Origin: Colius striatus
Lineage: Eukaryota > Chordata > Aves > Coliiformes > Coliidae
NCBI RefSeq assembly: GCF_028858725.1
Contig: NC_084790.1
Location: forward strand, 684,501 to 748,500
Length of the DNA: 64,000 bases
Direction: 5' to 3'
Shown here piece by piece: positions 1-12,600 of this stretch (positions are counted from its first letter, which is position 1; each line of letters begins with the position of its first letter). The notes beneath the pieces are model-generated. The model was given only the letters and a program-made list of their open reading frames with translations, was not told where the DNA came from and made no database searches. Both the position numbers and the translations under genes were made by a program.

Positions 1-447
1 AAACAGTGGTGCTGTCCACACAGCCCGTGGCAGTAACTGCCTGCCCCTGGGGCAGGTGCCAGAAGGGGTTAGAAATGGGGAAGCTCCAAAAGGAGAGGCA
101 GGGAAAAGGACTGCAAGAATTCTGAAATCTGACTGTGACAACACAGCTGATGGCAGTGGCTGCTCCTGCCACGTGGGAGCAAAGCAAAGCTCTGCTTCCT
201 TACCAGCAAACAAGTAATGGAATGCTGCAAGTGTGAAGAAGAGAACTGGCAGATCTGCAGGAGGACAATGGAGAGGCCTGTTGTGTTGAAGTGAGCTCCT
301 CACTGGGGCTTCTTTTCAGCATCTGAGTCGTGCCACTCGTACTCATTGTCCTGGGATTCTTGCAGAGGGTGTCCTTCTAAACCATGCTGCAGGCTGCCTT
401 CTGCAGAGCCTGGGTGACAAGCTGACATTGGTACCTTGTCCTTGCAG
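1..447 (+). other. MYO1D intron (3' part)
   Basis: This is the end of an intron, closed by a pyrimidine-containing acceptor (CTTGCAG at 441-447). I see no exon, repeat or other element in it. Confidence 0.85.
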
Positions 448-655
448 GTACAAGATGATCTCGGAATTCACGTGGCCGAACCACGAGCTGCCCTCAGACA
501 GGGATGCTGTGCAGAAGCTCCTAGAGTGCCACGGCTTCCAGCACGACGTGGCTTACGGCAAGACCAAGATCTTCATCCGCACGCCTCGAACTCTCTTCAC
601 CCTGGAGGAGCTGCATGCCAAGATGCTTGTGAGGATCGTCCTCTTCCTGCAGAAG
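448..655 (+). CDS. MYO1D: MYO1D exon: end of motor domain and converter, start of IQ1
   Basis: The exon begins with the last base of an Arg codon and ends in phase 0 after LQK. It encodes 69 residues including the highly conserved [13 protein letters not shown] segment of class I myosins. The acceptor is CTTGCAG and the donor GTAATG. The reading frame stays open past the donor to a TAA at 1082-1084 (see findings). Confidence 0.97.
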
Positions 656-3600
656 GTAATGCTTGGTGTACTGCATTCAAAACTTGCTTCAAGCTCCTTG
701 TCTTTTGAGTCTGGCTTCCAAAAGTGCCAAGGCTGCCCCAGTCTAGAATGCTGCAGCTGTGTAAAGCTCGCTCAGGTGTGCTCTGTTCTGGATGACTGGG
801 ATCTGCCTGGCAGAGAGCAACGACTTCTGCCTTGCACAGCCACAGAAATGGTGGAACTGGCTTTGTCCTCACTGACAGAGACTGTTGACTGGTTCAAGAG
901 CTTTAGAAATGTGTTTCTTAAGGTGTGTTTTTTCTCTGTCATTGTTGGCGCTCGGGGAAACAACAGAACTCGTGAAACCTTGATTTGCCCGGCACAGAGC
1001 GTGCTGACAGATGGGGATAAACACTACAGAGAAAAGGCCTGTTCTAAAGCTGTGCAGTTAACCAAGTGTGCACAGACCTTCTAAACCTGCTGGACTCAAT
1101 CACTTTTTATGAATAAAGCCCTGAAGGAAGAGTTGCCCACTGCAAGCTTTCACACCCTCAGTTTCCTGCTGTTTACAACGCATTTGAGCTGATTCCTGCT
1201 CTGGAAAGCAAAACAACTGCACCAGTATGGAAGGAGAAAGTCCAGGGTCTCCTCTCTGTTGGTATTTGTTGTGCTGGCTTGCATGGTTTATCCTCAGTAA
1301 GGAGTGCTCTAGGTTTTGTGTATGTATATGTGATTAGTTTTCCTGCTGCTTAAAAGCTGCAGGACCTGCCTGTTTCAGAGCTTTGTGGTTCAGTGTTTTC
1401 CTTCCTTCTTTTGGCAGTGTTCTGCTTGCCCTGTTGAGTTTCACAGCAGCTTTCTTGAACTACTCATGATCTTCCTCCTGGTATCTTCCCTGGAAATGGC
1501 AGCACACTTTTCCAAAAGCTTCTTCTGGCTTATTCTTGGGGTGTGAAATGGGGCTAATTAGTGGGGCCCTTCTCCTATGCCTCTCTCAGGTTGTTTTAGT
1601 TGCACTTCCACTGAGCTCAATCAGGTTTCTCAGGAGGAGTTCCTGTCTCCAGCCACTTCCTAAGCACATTGGTCTTATTTGGTGCACTCAGTAAGTTCAT
1701 TGTGTCGTGTCATTAATGTGGAGTCTCTCTCTCTTTCCATGGTGGTGTGAGACAAGCTAATGAGTTCCTTGCTGAATAAAGCTGCTGGGGGACACCTTGC
1801 TCCCAGGTGACCCCAGTTCTCATGTTAAACTTGTGAGGAATGGAGAGGTGACCTTTGCTGAAGCTGAAAAGTGCAATTAAGAGTAATTTAAAAGACCCAG
1901 CCTGTCTGTGCTGTGGGAACAGGTGATGTCTCACTAAAAATGAGCACTGAAGCTCCTCCTTCAGATAAAACCCACTGAACAAGCTGAGGCACAATTTTAA
2001 CAGCAACCTGCGAGTTTTTGTGACAGTTTACTGGCCTTTCCTGGAGCTGAGCACTTGCCAATTATATAGCCTGGGCTGTGTTCTGGACTGGGCTTGACAG
2101 CCTTGGAGGAGAGCAGGGCTACAGATATTTTTGCCTCTAGAAGGTAGGTACCTGGTTAGGAATAAAGGATCAAGTCTCTGGCTCTGTGGGGGATTTGGCT
2201 GTAGTGGGTTTGTGTGGCAGTGGATGTGCTGGAGTATACATGGAATAAGCACAGTGCTTTGGGGCTGCCCTTGTTCCAACAATCAGCAAAAGTTAAACTG
2301 CCAGTGGAATTGCCAGAGGCTTCACAAACCTCCCTCTACTTTCTCCTCTCCCCAGAGTGGAGAGGGACCAACACAAGTCTACATGGAGCTGTCTTTCATT
2401 TCTGCACAAAGGGTTGAAATAGGACAGAGGGACTCACCCTTTTGGTATTCCTGTTTATATTTACTGAACCTTCTGAACTTTCTTCACCCAGGCTCTCAGA
2501 TACTGTTTAGAGTTGTGAAGCTTGCAAAGACAGGAACCACTAGTGAATCCAAATGCTCACTGAACAGCTCGCCCACAAAAGAGCCGGCAGGGTTGGTGCC
2601 TGTGGGTGTGTCGTTAGGTGCCTGTATGGTGTTCAGTCATCTGGGAAATGCTTGGGCTTTTCCTTCTGTTTTCTGAATTCCAGTGGTTTTCCTGTTAGGG
2701 CTCATTCTCTGTATCACATCACTCCTGGGCTGAGGTACCAGCCCTGTTTGCTACCAGTAGATGGGGCAGTTGGAGGTGTCAGTGCTGAAAAAGGAACAAT
2801 CACCCCAATACAAACCAGCACCAGGGTAAGGCTGTGAAGAGGCCTTCTCTCTGCTCTGAAAGCAGCCAGGCAGAGACTGAGGGAGGATGTAAGACAGAGC
2901 CTTCAGAGCAGCCCAGGGCAGGCTGGGCTCCAAGGAGGCTCATCCTTGCACAGGAATGATCCTCAGTAACAGCAGAGGCTGCGCTGAGCAGTTCAGCTCC
3001 TTGGCAGTTTAAACGTACGGCTCCGTTTCTGATGGGGGATGTGATGTGGTTTATTGCTCTCAGACAAATCACCAGGCATTCAAAAAGAGATGCACTAATT
3101 ATCCTGAGAGCTTCACTGTGTGAGTAACCCTTAACCCTTAAAACAATGCTGGTTCCTTTGTGTAATGATGATAAGAATGTGCTCGTTGTGAGTCTGGTGA
3201 AATTGGATTCAAACTGACTTCCACTTTAGGCAGATAATTTCACTTTCTTCTGCCCCTCCTGGATGTCTTCTCCTTTATCTTTATCTTCAACCTCCTTTTT
3301 CTTCTGTAATAAAATGCTGGTGGGATTCCAGGCTGTGTTTTTTACTTGACCAAAGCAAGTCAGCAAGCAGTGTGATGTGATTTAACCGTGGCAACCCGCT
3401 GGCTCCAGGAGGATTCAGCGAGAGCGAGCTGTGTCCGGTATTAGAGCCCCCGAATGGCAGCAGAGGCACCACTGTCAGAGGCACCTCAAACAGTCATTTT
3501 AGAAGCACCAGCTGAGCAAATCTCTGCTTTTTTATGTGGGACATTTGAGATCCTTTACTATAGCTGTGGTCTTGCCGTGGGTGTGATTGTCATCGTGAAT

Positions 3601-6600
3601 GCAAATAGAGCAACTCTAATGTTAGTAATAAAAAACAAAACTCAACTGTAAAAAGGCTGCCATCAAATTCTGTTGCTTTTTCTGCCCTTGGAAACGTTCC
3701 CACATCTTCATTAGCTTTGCAGAATAGTGCTTTGTTCAAGACAAAAAGCCCAGGCAGGCAGCACGTGCAGCGTGCAGAGATGATGGGTCTTGTCAACAGA
3801 ATTTAGCGCACTGTCTCCTGTCATTTTATCAGAGCTCTCCAGCTGCATATGGTAATCACCTCACTAAATCTGCACTGCCTCGTGCAGAGGAAGCCAGAGC
3901 TGTCCTTGCCTTGCAGCCCAGCACCTCCTTGGACAAAATCCCTCGGAGCCCAGGAGGTGGCTGTGGCTGGAGAGTGGCAGCGCTGGCCCCGGCGCCCGCC
4001 CCAGCTCTTCTGCTGCAGCCTCGTGGCACGGACCAGTGGCCCCAGGGTGCCAGGCAGCCCCTGAGTGCCAGGCAGCCCCTGAGTGCCAGGCAGCCCCTGA
4101 GTGCCCATTCACCAGCAGCGTGCCCTTGGCTGCGGGCACAGGGCTTTGCAGAGGCTGCTGTGGGCAGAGCTGTGGCAGCTGCAGTCACCATGGCAACGTT
4201 TCCCCAGCCCCGCAGGGAAGAGCAGAAAAAGACAGCCATGGCTGGCTTGTCGTCATTTAATGGTTCACCTTCCCTTTGCCTCCGTGCCCACGAGCCCTTG
4301 AAGCCCGCTGTGCTGGGAGGCAGGAGCCACAAAGGGAAGCTTTTGCTCTGACAGAGGAGGCGTTTTCATGTCAGATCCTGGTGGGGCAGCAGCAATCTGA
4401 TGAGGGCTTCACTTCAGTGACCCAAAGACAAGGTGATGCAGCGTGTTTGCCATCCAGAGGGAATGTGTGTGTGTGTGAAGCTGGGAGTGTCAGTGGAAAC
4501 AGGTGTACAATTACACATGGGTTTGTACCCTGAGCTCAGGCTTTGATCTTGAGAAGCCTTGGCAGGGAGAAGCTGGGAAGGGGAATGCTGTGAAAGGAGA
4601 TGCTGCAGCTCATTCCAAAGGAGCAGGGTGAAGGGCCAAGCATGGGATGTCTGCGCTGTGGTGACACTGCTGCTCACCAGCGTGGCCATGCTGATCCCTT
4701 AGCACTGATCCGACTGCCTCTTCCCCCTGTTACTAACGTGGCTTCTGTGCTTCCAGTGAGTGTACTCAGGCACCTCAAGCTCAAAAATCATCTCAGAAAA
4801 AACCCAGAATAAAATAAAACCAAACACACCCAAAGCATCTCCCACCAAAAGAGACAAAAAGGTTGTTTTCTGTGAGTTCAGCTCCACAACCAGCTCACCA
4901 TCCTTCAGATGAGCATCCGTGCTGGAGACAAGGGCTGTCAGGAGCGTGCCCGTGGAGGAGAGCACATCTGTGGTTTGTGATCCCACCCTGTCAGTAGCAG
5001 GCCCTGTGGGGCACCTGACACTTGAGTGTTTCACGTTCTGTCTGTGTGCTGTGATGGTTTGGGAGTGCTTTCTGTGCTCATTGCTGTGTATCACAGGTCG
5101 TGCAGAGCAGCTTCTGCAGCCCTTGTCACTGATGCTGCTTTGTGTTCATGGGAGGGAATTCTTTTTCTTTGTGCCTGAGCTGCTTGTTTTTGTAAAGCTC
5201 CTGATCTGCTGCACCTCAAGGTGTCTTGAAGCCTTATTTAACCTGTAAAAATACTGCCATTCTGGTGTAAATTAAGGTACAAGGAAGCACAAATTCCATC
5301 CATCAACCTGAACTTGGTCATTTAACTGAAGGTAAAGATACCAGGGTGAGGTGAGGTGTGCCTGTAATGAGGCAGAGATGCACAGAGGAGTTTTATGCAC
5401 AGCTGCTGTCCCAGCAGGACACAGCAGTATAAATCTCAGTCCCTTTGAAGGGCTTTGCTGCTCCTGCATGGGGCTTTGTAGTGAGCTGTGCACATTGATT
5501 ATGGAGCTGTGTGTGTGAAACATACAGTGATTGAGCTGAAACATTGCTGGAGTATTATTGTTTTTACCATGATTGGAAAGGCAGGTTTCTGTGCTGTTTG
5601 GGCCCTTTAGACAAAGTGATGTTTGCTTTGTATGGCTCCCCTTAATATTCTCCCAGTCCCTTCAGACATTTGGACCTGGGATGACCCAAGGTTTTTATTC
5701 AGTAACACCCAGTGGATTTCTCTTCCCTGAACATGTGCCACCACCCTTTAGGTTCCACAGTCACCTTTGGTGAGCTCAGCAAACCACAGCATGCAGAGAT
5801 CTTGCTTGGTTTGGCTCCTTGCATGTGCCAGCTTCCCCTGGTAGCCATGTGTTCCTGTACCAACAGGCTTATAGCCACTGCTGCCCTGGCCATTTGTGTG
5901 TTGGTTCCTGGACGTGCTGTTAGTGCAATCTCACTGGTCTCGGATGGGACCTTCCTCTCCTTCCTAGCTCATGGAACATTGGTTTATTAAGCAGAGATGT
6001 AGAATGAACATTGTTCAGCTGACTCATGTGAAGAGAAACCAGGGTTTATGAAGCGCAGCAGCTTTCCTCCCTCCCTGTTTGCAGGCTCTGTAGCACAGTC
6101 TGTTAGAGTGGGGAGGCTTTGATTTAAAGCCACTCGCCTCAAACCTTCTGCAGGATCAGCACCTACTTGAACTGGTTGAACATAACCCCTCCTGTCTGAG
6201 ACCCTTTAGAGCTGTGTGAGAGGGCTCACACATGCCTGTGTGAGTTTCTAGCGAGGGTGGGTTTTATTCCTTGCAGTTTGGATGCCTGGAGGGCAGCTTG
6301 TGCTAGGGCAGCATGAAATATTGATGAGGGAAGGTTGCGAGCAGTGCGAGGGAGGCTGGGTGGGAGGAGGCGCTGCCTTGCAGCGAGCTCCAAGGAGCTT
6401 GCCAGGCTTTGGGTAGTTGCAGAACCACCCAGAAATACAAGGCTGGGGTTTAATTTAGATGAGCCTGGCTTGTTGCTGAGTTCTGGGCTCTTGTGTGCCT
6501 GCTGGTATGTTTAGACAGCGCACTGTGTGGGCTCTCTTCTCCACACACAGACTGCAGCATCTAGGTCAAATCTAGATTATCCCTTTTGCCATGGAGGAGC

Positions 6601-9600
6601 TGCAGGCAAGGATCTCGGCAGCCTGGGCCCACCCTGTCTGCTCTGCTGCTATTCCCTGCACTCTGCAGGGCCCATCTTATTATTTCCCTTTCCTTCTTCC
6701 CATGTGTTGGCCTTGCTTTGGTGGGGGATGCTGAGCCTGGCAGCAGCTGCAGGCTGCACTGCCCACACTGGAGTACAGCGCTTCCATTCCGCTGGGGTGA
6801 TGGACTTCATTTGTGTTACATTAACCTTAGAAACTTTGCTCCCTGGGGATTTTAGTCTGATTGATCTGTCTCTGGAGACATTCCAAACCCACCTGGATGA
6901 GTTCCTGTGTGGCCCTGCTCTGGCAGGGGAGCTACCCTGCCTCGTCTCCTTGGGCACTCTCCTGTGTGGAGGACAATAGCGTGTCCTGCACGGTGGCTCT
7001 GGCTCTGCTTGGTCACTAAGCACTGCACTGACTGGTGACAAAATCCATTGCTGTGGACTCTGCTCTTGAGCGTGTCACTTTGAAAACTGTCATCACAGAA
7101 GCTTCTCTGCTTCTGGCGTCCTGTGGGTCTGGCCTGTGCTGCACACACCCTACAGTGACAACAGTCAGATTTCTTGTGACTGCTGCGCTGCCAGAACTCT
7201 CCAACCTTCATCACGTCCTCCACTCCTTCCCTGTGCCCTGCACACATCTCCCTTCCCTCATCCCCCTGGAATCCTGCCACATCCTTCTGGTATGCTCTAC
7301 CTGTTTGGCTCAGCTGCAGTCTTGTGTGGCTGTGCCTGGCCAGGAGCTTCATGTGTGCTGGGTGGGATTTGGAGATCAAAGAAGGCAGATGGCTCTTGAG
7401 CTCATTCTGAAGCCTTTCCAGCAATGTCACTCCAATTTGGGGTTTGCTCTACCCTGCTGCTGATTTTTCCTGAAAGATAGATGGACTTGCCTCCCTGAGT
7501 CTTCTGTTCCTCTGTCAGATCTGGTTGGGGCTGGCCAGAGATTCAGAAGATATCAGGCTAATCTCAGGAGGTCAGATGGGGACAGGGTTATCTGTAGTCT
7601 GGTTTCTATGGGAAGCCAGCTTAACCACAAGTGAAAGGCACAGAAAGGTGGCAAAGGAAGCATCACTGAGTCCTTGCCTGTGGGAGGAATGAGACAGGGC
7701 AGTGCCATGTCAGGCTTGTTCACCGCTCCCGTGCGAGCGCTGCTGAACGCGAGCGCTGGAACCAGCCGCCTGCTGGGCTGGAGCTGTGATTCAAGCTGAA
7801 AGCTGCTCCCTGCTTGTCAGCTTTTGGAAAGGTGATGCATGGGAGCTGCTGCACCCTTTCTGAACTCTACATGAAAATGCCTTGGACATTAGCTGGGGTA
7901 CAGAGAGCCAGAAGCAAGCAATAGTGTCCTGGAGGCTCAGATCTCCTTTGTGTTGGGTTTGTTGTCTCCTGTATTTGGCTGTGGCTCTGCCATTGGCCTC
8001 CAGCACATAACAGAAGTAGCTTTTGCAATGTGAGAGTCTGTTAAATGCCATCATAAGCATAGCTCTGGAAATCTGCTTTTTACTGTGCTTAGTTCTTGAG
8101 TTCTGGACTGGAGGTGAGGGGAAGGATTGCAGAGGTCCACTGAGAGGTCAGGCTGTCCCACTGCTCAGGCCTGAGAAAGGTGTGTGTTGGTAGCAAACAC
8201 TCCAGCCTCCTGCCTACTCTGTGGATGGTTCAGGCCCGTTGCTCCCAGCTACACCAAGTGGCTTTGACAGCCTCCTCTGGTTTGTAGGTTGATCCTGGAA
8301 GCCCATCAGGTGGTCAGCTTGCCACGGCAGCTCAGCACTGCTACAGGCTGCTGTAGGCAGAAATGAGCTCTGTGACTGGAGAGAGAGACACCGAGCCAGA
8401 AAAGCAGTTCATTTAAATACTCCTACCCCGTTCCCTGCGAGAGGTTTGTTCTCTTTGGCTCTGGCCTCACTTCTGGGAGGTGCTGCTGCTGTGGCTGGTA
8501 GGAAGGTCCTTGTTGGAGTGAGGTTACCCAGTTATGACAACTTGTTTGAGGACATACCTTTCATTACTAGTTCACTGCTTGTGTGTAGCCAGGGGACATG
8601 GCTCAGCTGGATAATTGGATTTGGGAGGCCAGTGTTTGTAGCAGTTGTGACACTCCTTGCTGTGAAGCCAATCTCTGCAGCCGTGCAGCTGATACAACAT
8701 GGGGGCAATCTGTTACAGCTCCTTTGTTCCACAGATGTCTGGCTGGTGTGGAAAATAACCACAGCAAGAGACTTTCCTCAAGAGCTTGTCTCCTTCAAGC
8801 ACAAGGAAGCAAATTCAAGACCTCGTTTTGTATCTGAAAACAATTCAAAGTGGTCTTGGGGAAAGCTGACAGGGGTGAAGCTCAACAGTGCAGCAGCTTA
8901 ACAAATGTACCATGCAGGGCCTTTTCTTGAGAGGCTTTGTAACGTCCAGGAGGCTGCTTGGCTGTGACTCTGACCCCTTTGTTCCTCGTTTCTGTTCTTA
9001 CTAAATGAAAAAATGAGAAGTTGGCAGCAGGTTTTCACCCAGTTCATCTTGTTTACTGTCCACACATTCCTTGCAGGTACATTTGGTGACACTTGGGACT
9101 GTGTTTGAATGTCTCAAGCGATCCAGGTCTTCTGCAGTTTTCTCTGGAAAAGGGCACAGTTCACTTCAGTGCTCCTCAGATGCTTAATTACAGCTGCTGT
9201 GTCTGTCAAATGCAGCCAGTGTCTGGATCTGATATGCCCTCAGACATGGAAATGGAAGCTTGAAATCAGCCTTACACACTTTGGGTGAAATCCAGGCCCT
9301 GTGCAAGTCACTTCTAGCTTGTGGCTTTGGACATGGCGAGGGATGGATTGGCTCAGCCTTACCTCAGATGTGTGAGCAGCACTGTTGTAGGGTCTTGAGT
9401 CTGTTGTGGCGTGCTAGAACACAAATGTGCTTTAGGGTGCATCAGACACACCAGTGAAGTGCTGGGTGCTTAAAAAGCTCCCTGGGCAGTGCCAGAGCTG
9501 TGCAGATCCTGCCTGTGGTGAATGGCAGATATATCACCTAAGATCAGTGAGGCCAGAGGAGAAGGAGCAGGGCTTGCTCTGACAAAGGTTGAAAGAGAGT

Positions 9601-12600
9601 CCTCTGCTTTTGAGGGGTTTGAGACCCAAAATCTCCTCTGTGAATTTTGGCTGTGTGGGGAAGAGCAGCCCCTCCAATCTGCTGCACTGGCTACATACAG
9701 TCTATCAGCATTATCAGTAAAGCTGGCAGGAGAACCTCTGACATCAGCTTCATACAGCAAATGTCACGTTGGCAATGGAATGGGGTGAGGAAGGAGGCTC
9801 CGTGTGCAGCGGTGCTGCTAGGGGATGGCCGAGAGGGAAATCCGCTCTCCAGCGGGACACAGAAGGAGGAAGGAAGGAAACCCACTCTGCTGTTCTTGCT
9901 CACCCTGTTTCTGCCCTGGCTCTTAGGTGTGGAGGGGCACCCTGGCTCGCCTTCGCTACAAGAGGACGAGGGCTGCGCTGACCATCCTGAGGCACTACCG
10001 CCGCGCCAAGGTCCGCGCCTACCTGCAGGAGCTGGCCCGGCGCTTCCAGCCCGTGCGGCTCACGAAGGACTACGGCAAGCACGTGCAGTGGCCCGCTCCT
10101 CCCAAGGTGCTGCACCGCTTCCAGGAGGCACTCCAGGCCATTTACCACAGGTACAAAGGAAAGCCCCTGTCTCTTCAGTCCATGGCTACTGCTGCTTCCA
10201 TAGGAAGTGGCTGCGGCACGTTGCCTGCGAGGCGTGGCTGAGGATGGCCGTGGCTTTGGGTGCCCTGACCACACAAATGATTGCCCTGGGTCAAACATTT
10301 AGTCAGGATGGATGTTGTATTTCCTTCCTTGGCCTCTTGCTGGCTGGGTTTAAAAGAAAAGAGCAGCTGCTGTTAGATGAGGGAGAAGAGAAAAGGAATC
10401 TTCTCAACGTCCTCGAGGTTAGAGTAAGGCAGTATTGTGCAGCAGAGTGAGCAGGGCTCCCCCTCACCTCCGTTCTCTGTGCAGAAGAGGGATTTTATAC
10501 CTTTGTATGACCTCCTAATATCTAAAAGCTGTTTGTCTCTGGGAAGTTGTAGGCAAGGTAATTACAATTCCAAAGTGGAAGTGACTTTGAAAGCAGCTGA
10601 ATGAGGGAACTGTTGGCTGGATGGATGCTCTTGAGATCCCCAGCCCAGCCATCTGCTTGAAGGGGAATTACCACCAGCACTACATTAAGGCAACCTTTTT
10701 TTTTCCCCTTTATCTCCAGCTGTCTGTTGAAAGCCATTCACAGCCTATCTGGGTGGAGAGTCCTTCCCAAAGAAGGTCAATTATTATAACTACACACTTT
10801 CAGTTGCTGAAAGACTTTTCATAGCGTTAATCCTGGAGACATGGTGTTGCTGCTGAAGGCTGGAGTGTGACATGGAGCAATGAATGGGCTTCTCTGCCCT
10901 CTTTCCTGTTCCCACTGGTTAGCTTTCAATTGTAGGGCCAAATTCAGCTGTTAAAGGAGAATGATCTTGTAGATGAGCAAAAAATGGGCTTGCAAAAACT
11001 TTACTGCAAACAGATGTGCCAGGAGTTGAATTCTGGGTGTGGGATGGGGAGTGTGCCAGCCAAATCTGTTAGGAGTCACTTTAAAGTGCTAACTGATGCT
11101 TCCAGCTTCGTGAATGCAGTGGGAAGACTTCTTTTTCCTCTGATGTTTACAGTCAAGAGGTGTCCTCGTGCTGCTCTGGCAGAAGCAGTCCTGGAGCTGC
11201 TTGGTGCAGGCTGTGGAACTGACCCGGGTGTTTTGTGGCAGGTGGAGAGCGGGTGAGCTCATCCGGAGCGTCCCACCAGAAGTCCTACCTCAGCTGAGGG
11301 CCAAGGTTGCTGCCATGGAAGTGCTGAAGGGTCACAGAGCTGATATTGGCCTGCAAAGAGCGTGGGAGGGGAATTACATCGCACTGGTGAGTAGCAGTGA
11401 AGGGACTGATGCTGGGGCTTAGGCTGCCGAAAGGGAAATTCGCTAAGGTGACTTGGTTTCTTGGGAGGGAGAAGTGCTTCAACATTTCCTCTGTAAATGG
11501 GTTTGTATAGTTTCAGAGGCTCTCACTGCCACTGCACTAGGTTTGTCTGAATACTGAGCCTAGCTTGAGCATCACAAGCAGCATTACAAGATGAGTAATG
11601 CCATCAACTGGCTCTTCAAAGGGCCAAGAGGCCGATGTAAAGCTGCAATCCCAGATGTAATGGGATGTTAAGAAACAGAGTACAATGAAAAGGAACAAAG
11701 ACATTCTCTCTAGGCAAGTTGCATTGCTTCCTTTCACTCTGACCTTCCTTTGAGCGTTTTGCTTTGTGAAGGGTTTGGGTGTTTTCTGAAAGCACATCCA
11801 GCTCATGCCGGGCTGCTCTGGGAGGAGGCACAGCCGCAGCCCGCTCGGGCCACCCTGACGTCATGCAAGTGCTTTCTGTGGTAAGCAACAAGAGTTATGT
11901 GCCTGTCTTTGCTCTTTCAGAAACCAGATAACCCCCAGACCACGGGCTCCTTCATCCCTGTTGCCAACGAGCTGAAACGGAAGGACAAGTACATGAAGGT
12001 TCTGTTCTCGTGCCACGTGCGCAAGGTAAGCGGCAGGCGCGGGGCTGGGGACACCTCCTGCAGCCCAGCTGGACCCTGGGAAGCCAGGAGCAGCGAGGAC
12101 ATGGTCCTGGACATGCTTCAGCAGGCAGCAGTTCAGAGCAGTCCTGTTTCAAGGAACACTGCCAGCAGGTCTTTGGTGCATACCCACCTCTGAACCTATT
12201 GCACCGTCACATCAGAGGCATCCCCAGATCCGCTGCCTTGACTGTGGAACTGCTTTGGCTCTGGCTGTGTCCACAGTGAATGGGGGTTGTTCCACTGGCT
12301 GGAAAGCTTAAAAAACTAATGAACAAAAATGTGCTTGCATGGTCTCTTATGAGTGGTTGATAATGATGGAAATGATGCTGGTTATAAACGTCTGTCAGGA
12401 AAAGAGATGATGGGTTTAACAAAGACACAACCGGTTTGAATGGCAGGCTGGGGCTGCTGCTGTGTCAGTGGGTTTAAGAAGCTGTGTGTTTGTCTCCTTT
12501 CTCAAAATGTGCTGTTGCAGTTGGTCCCTGCTTGCCAGAAGTGGAGCCTGTGCATGATGATTGTTTGTGATCCTGCAAACATTACAGTTAACAGTAACAA

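Larger units (their letters stand above)
656..9926 (+). other. MYO1D intron of 9.3 kb
   Basis: No conserved exon was found. The intron holds an in-frame continuation of the previous exon with AATAAA at 1112-1117, an octamer motif at 3599-3606 in an AT-rich stretch, an 18-bp triplicate at 4047-4100, a short GT run near 4464-4478, and a CR1-like fragment at 6866-6940. The rest is unremarkable intron. Confidence 0.85.

Noticed and set aside
9647-10450. 267-codon + strand open frame as a separate gene
   Set aside because: It only overlaps a MYO1D exon (9927-10150) in another frame; the MYO1D frame is the conserved one.
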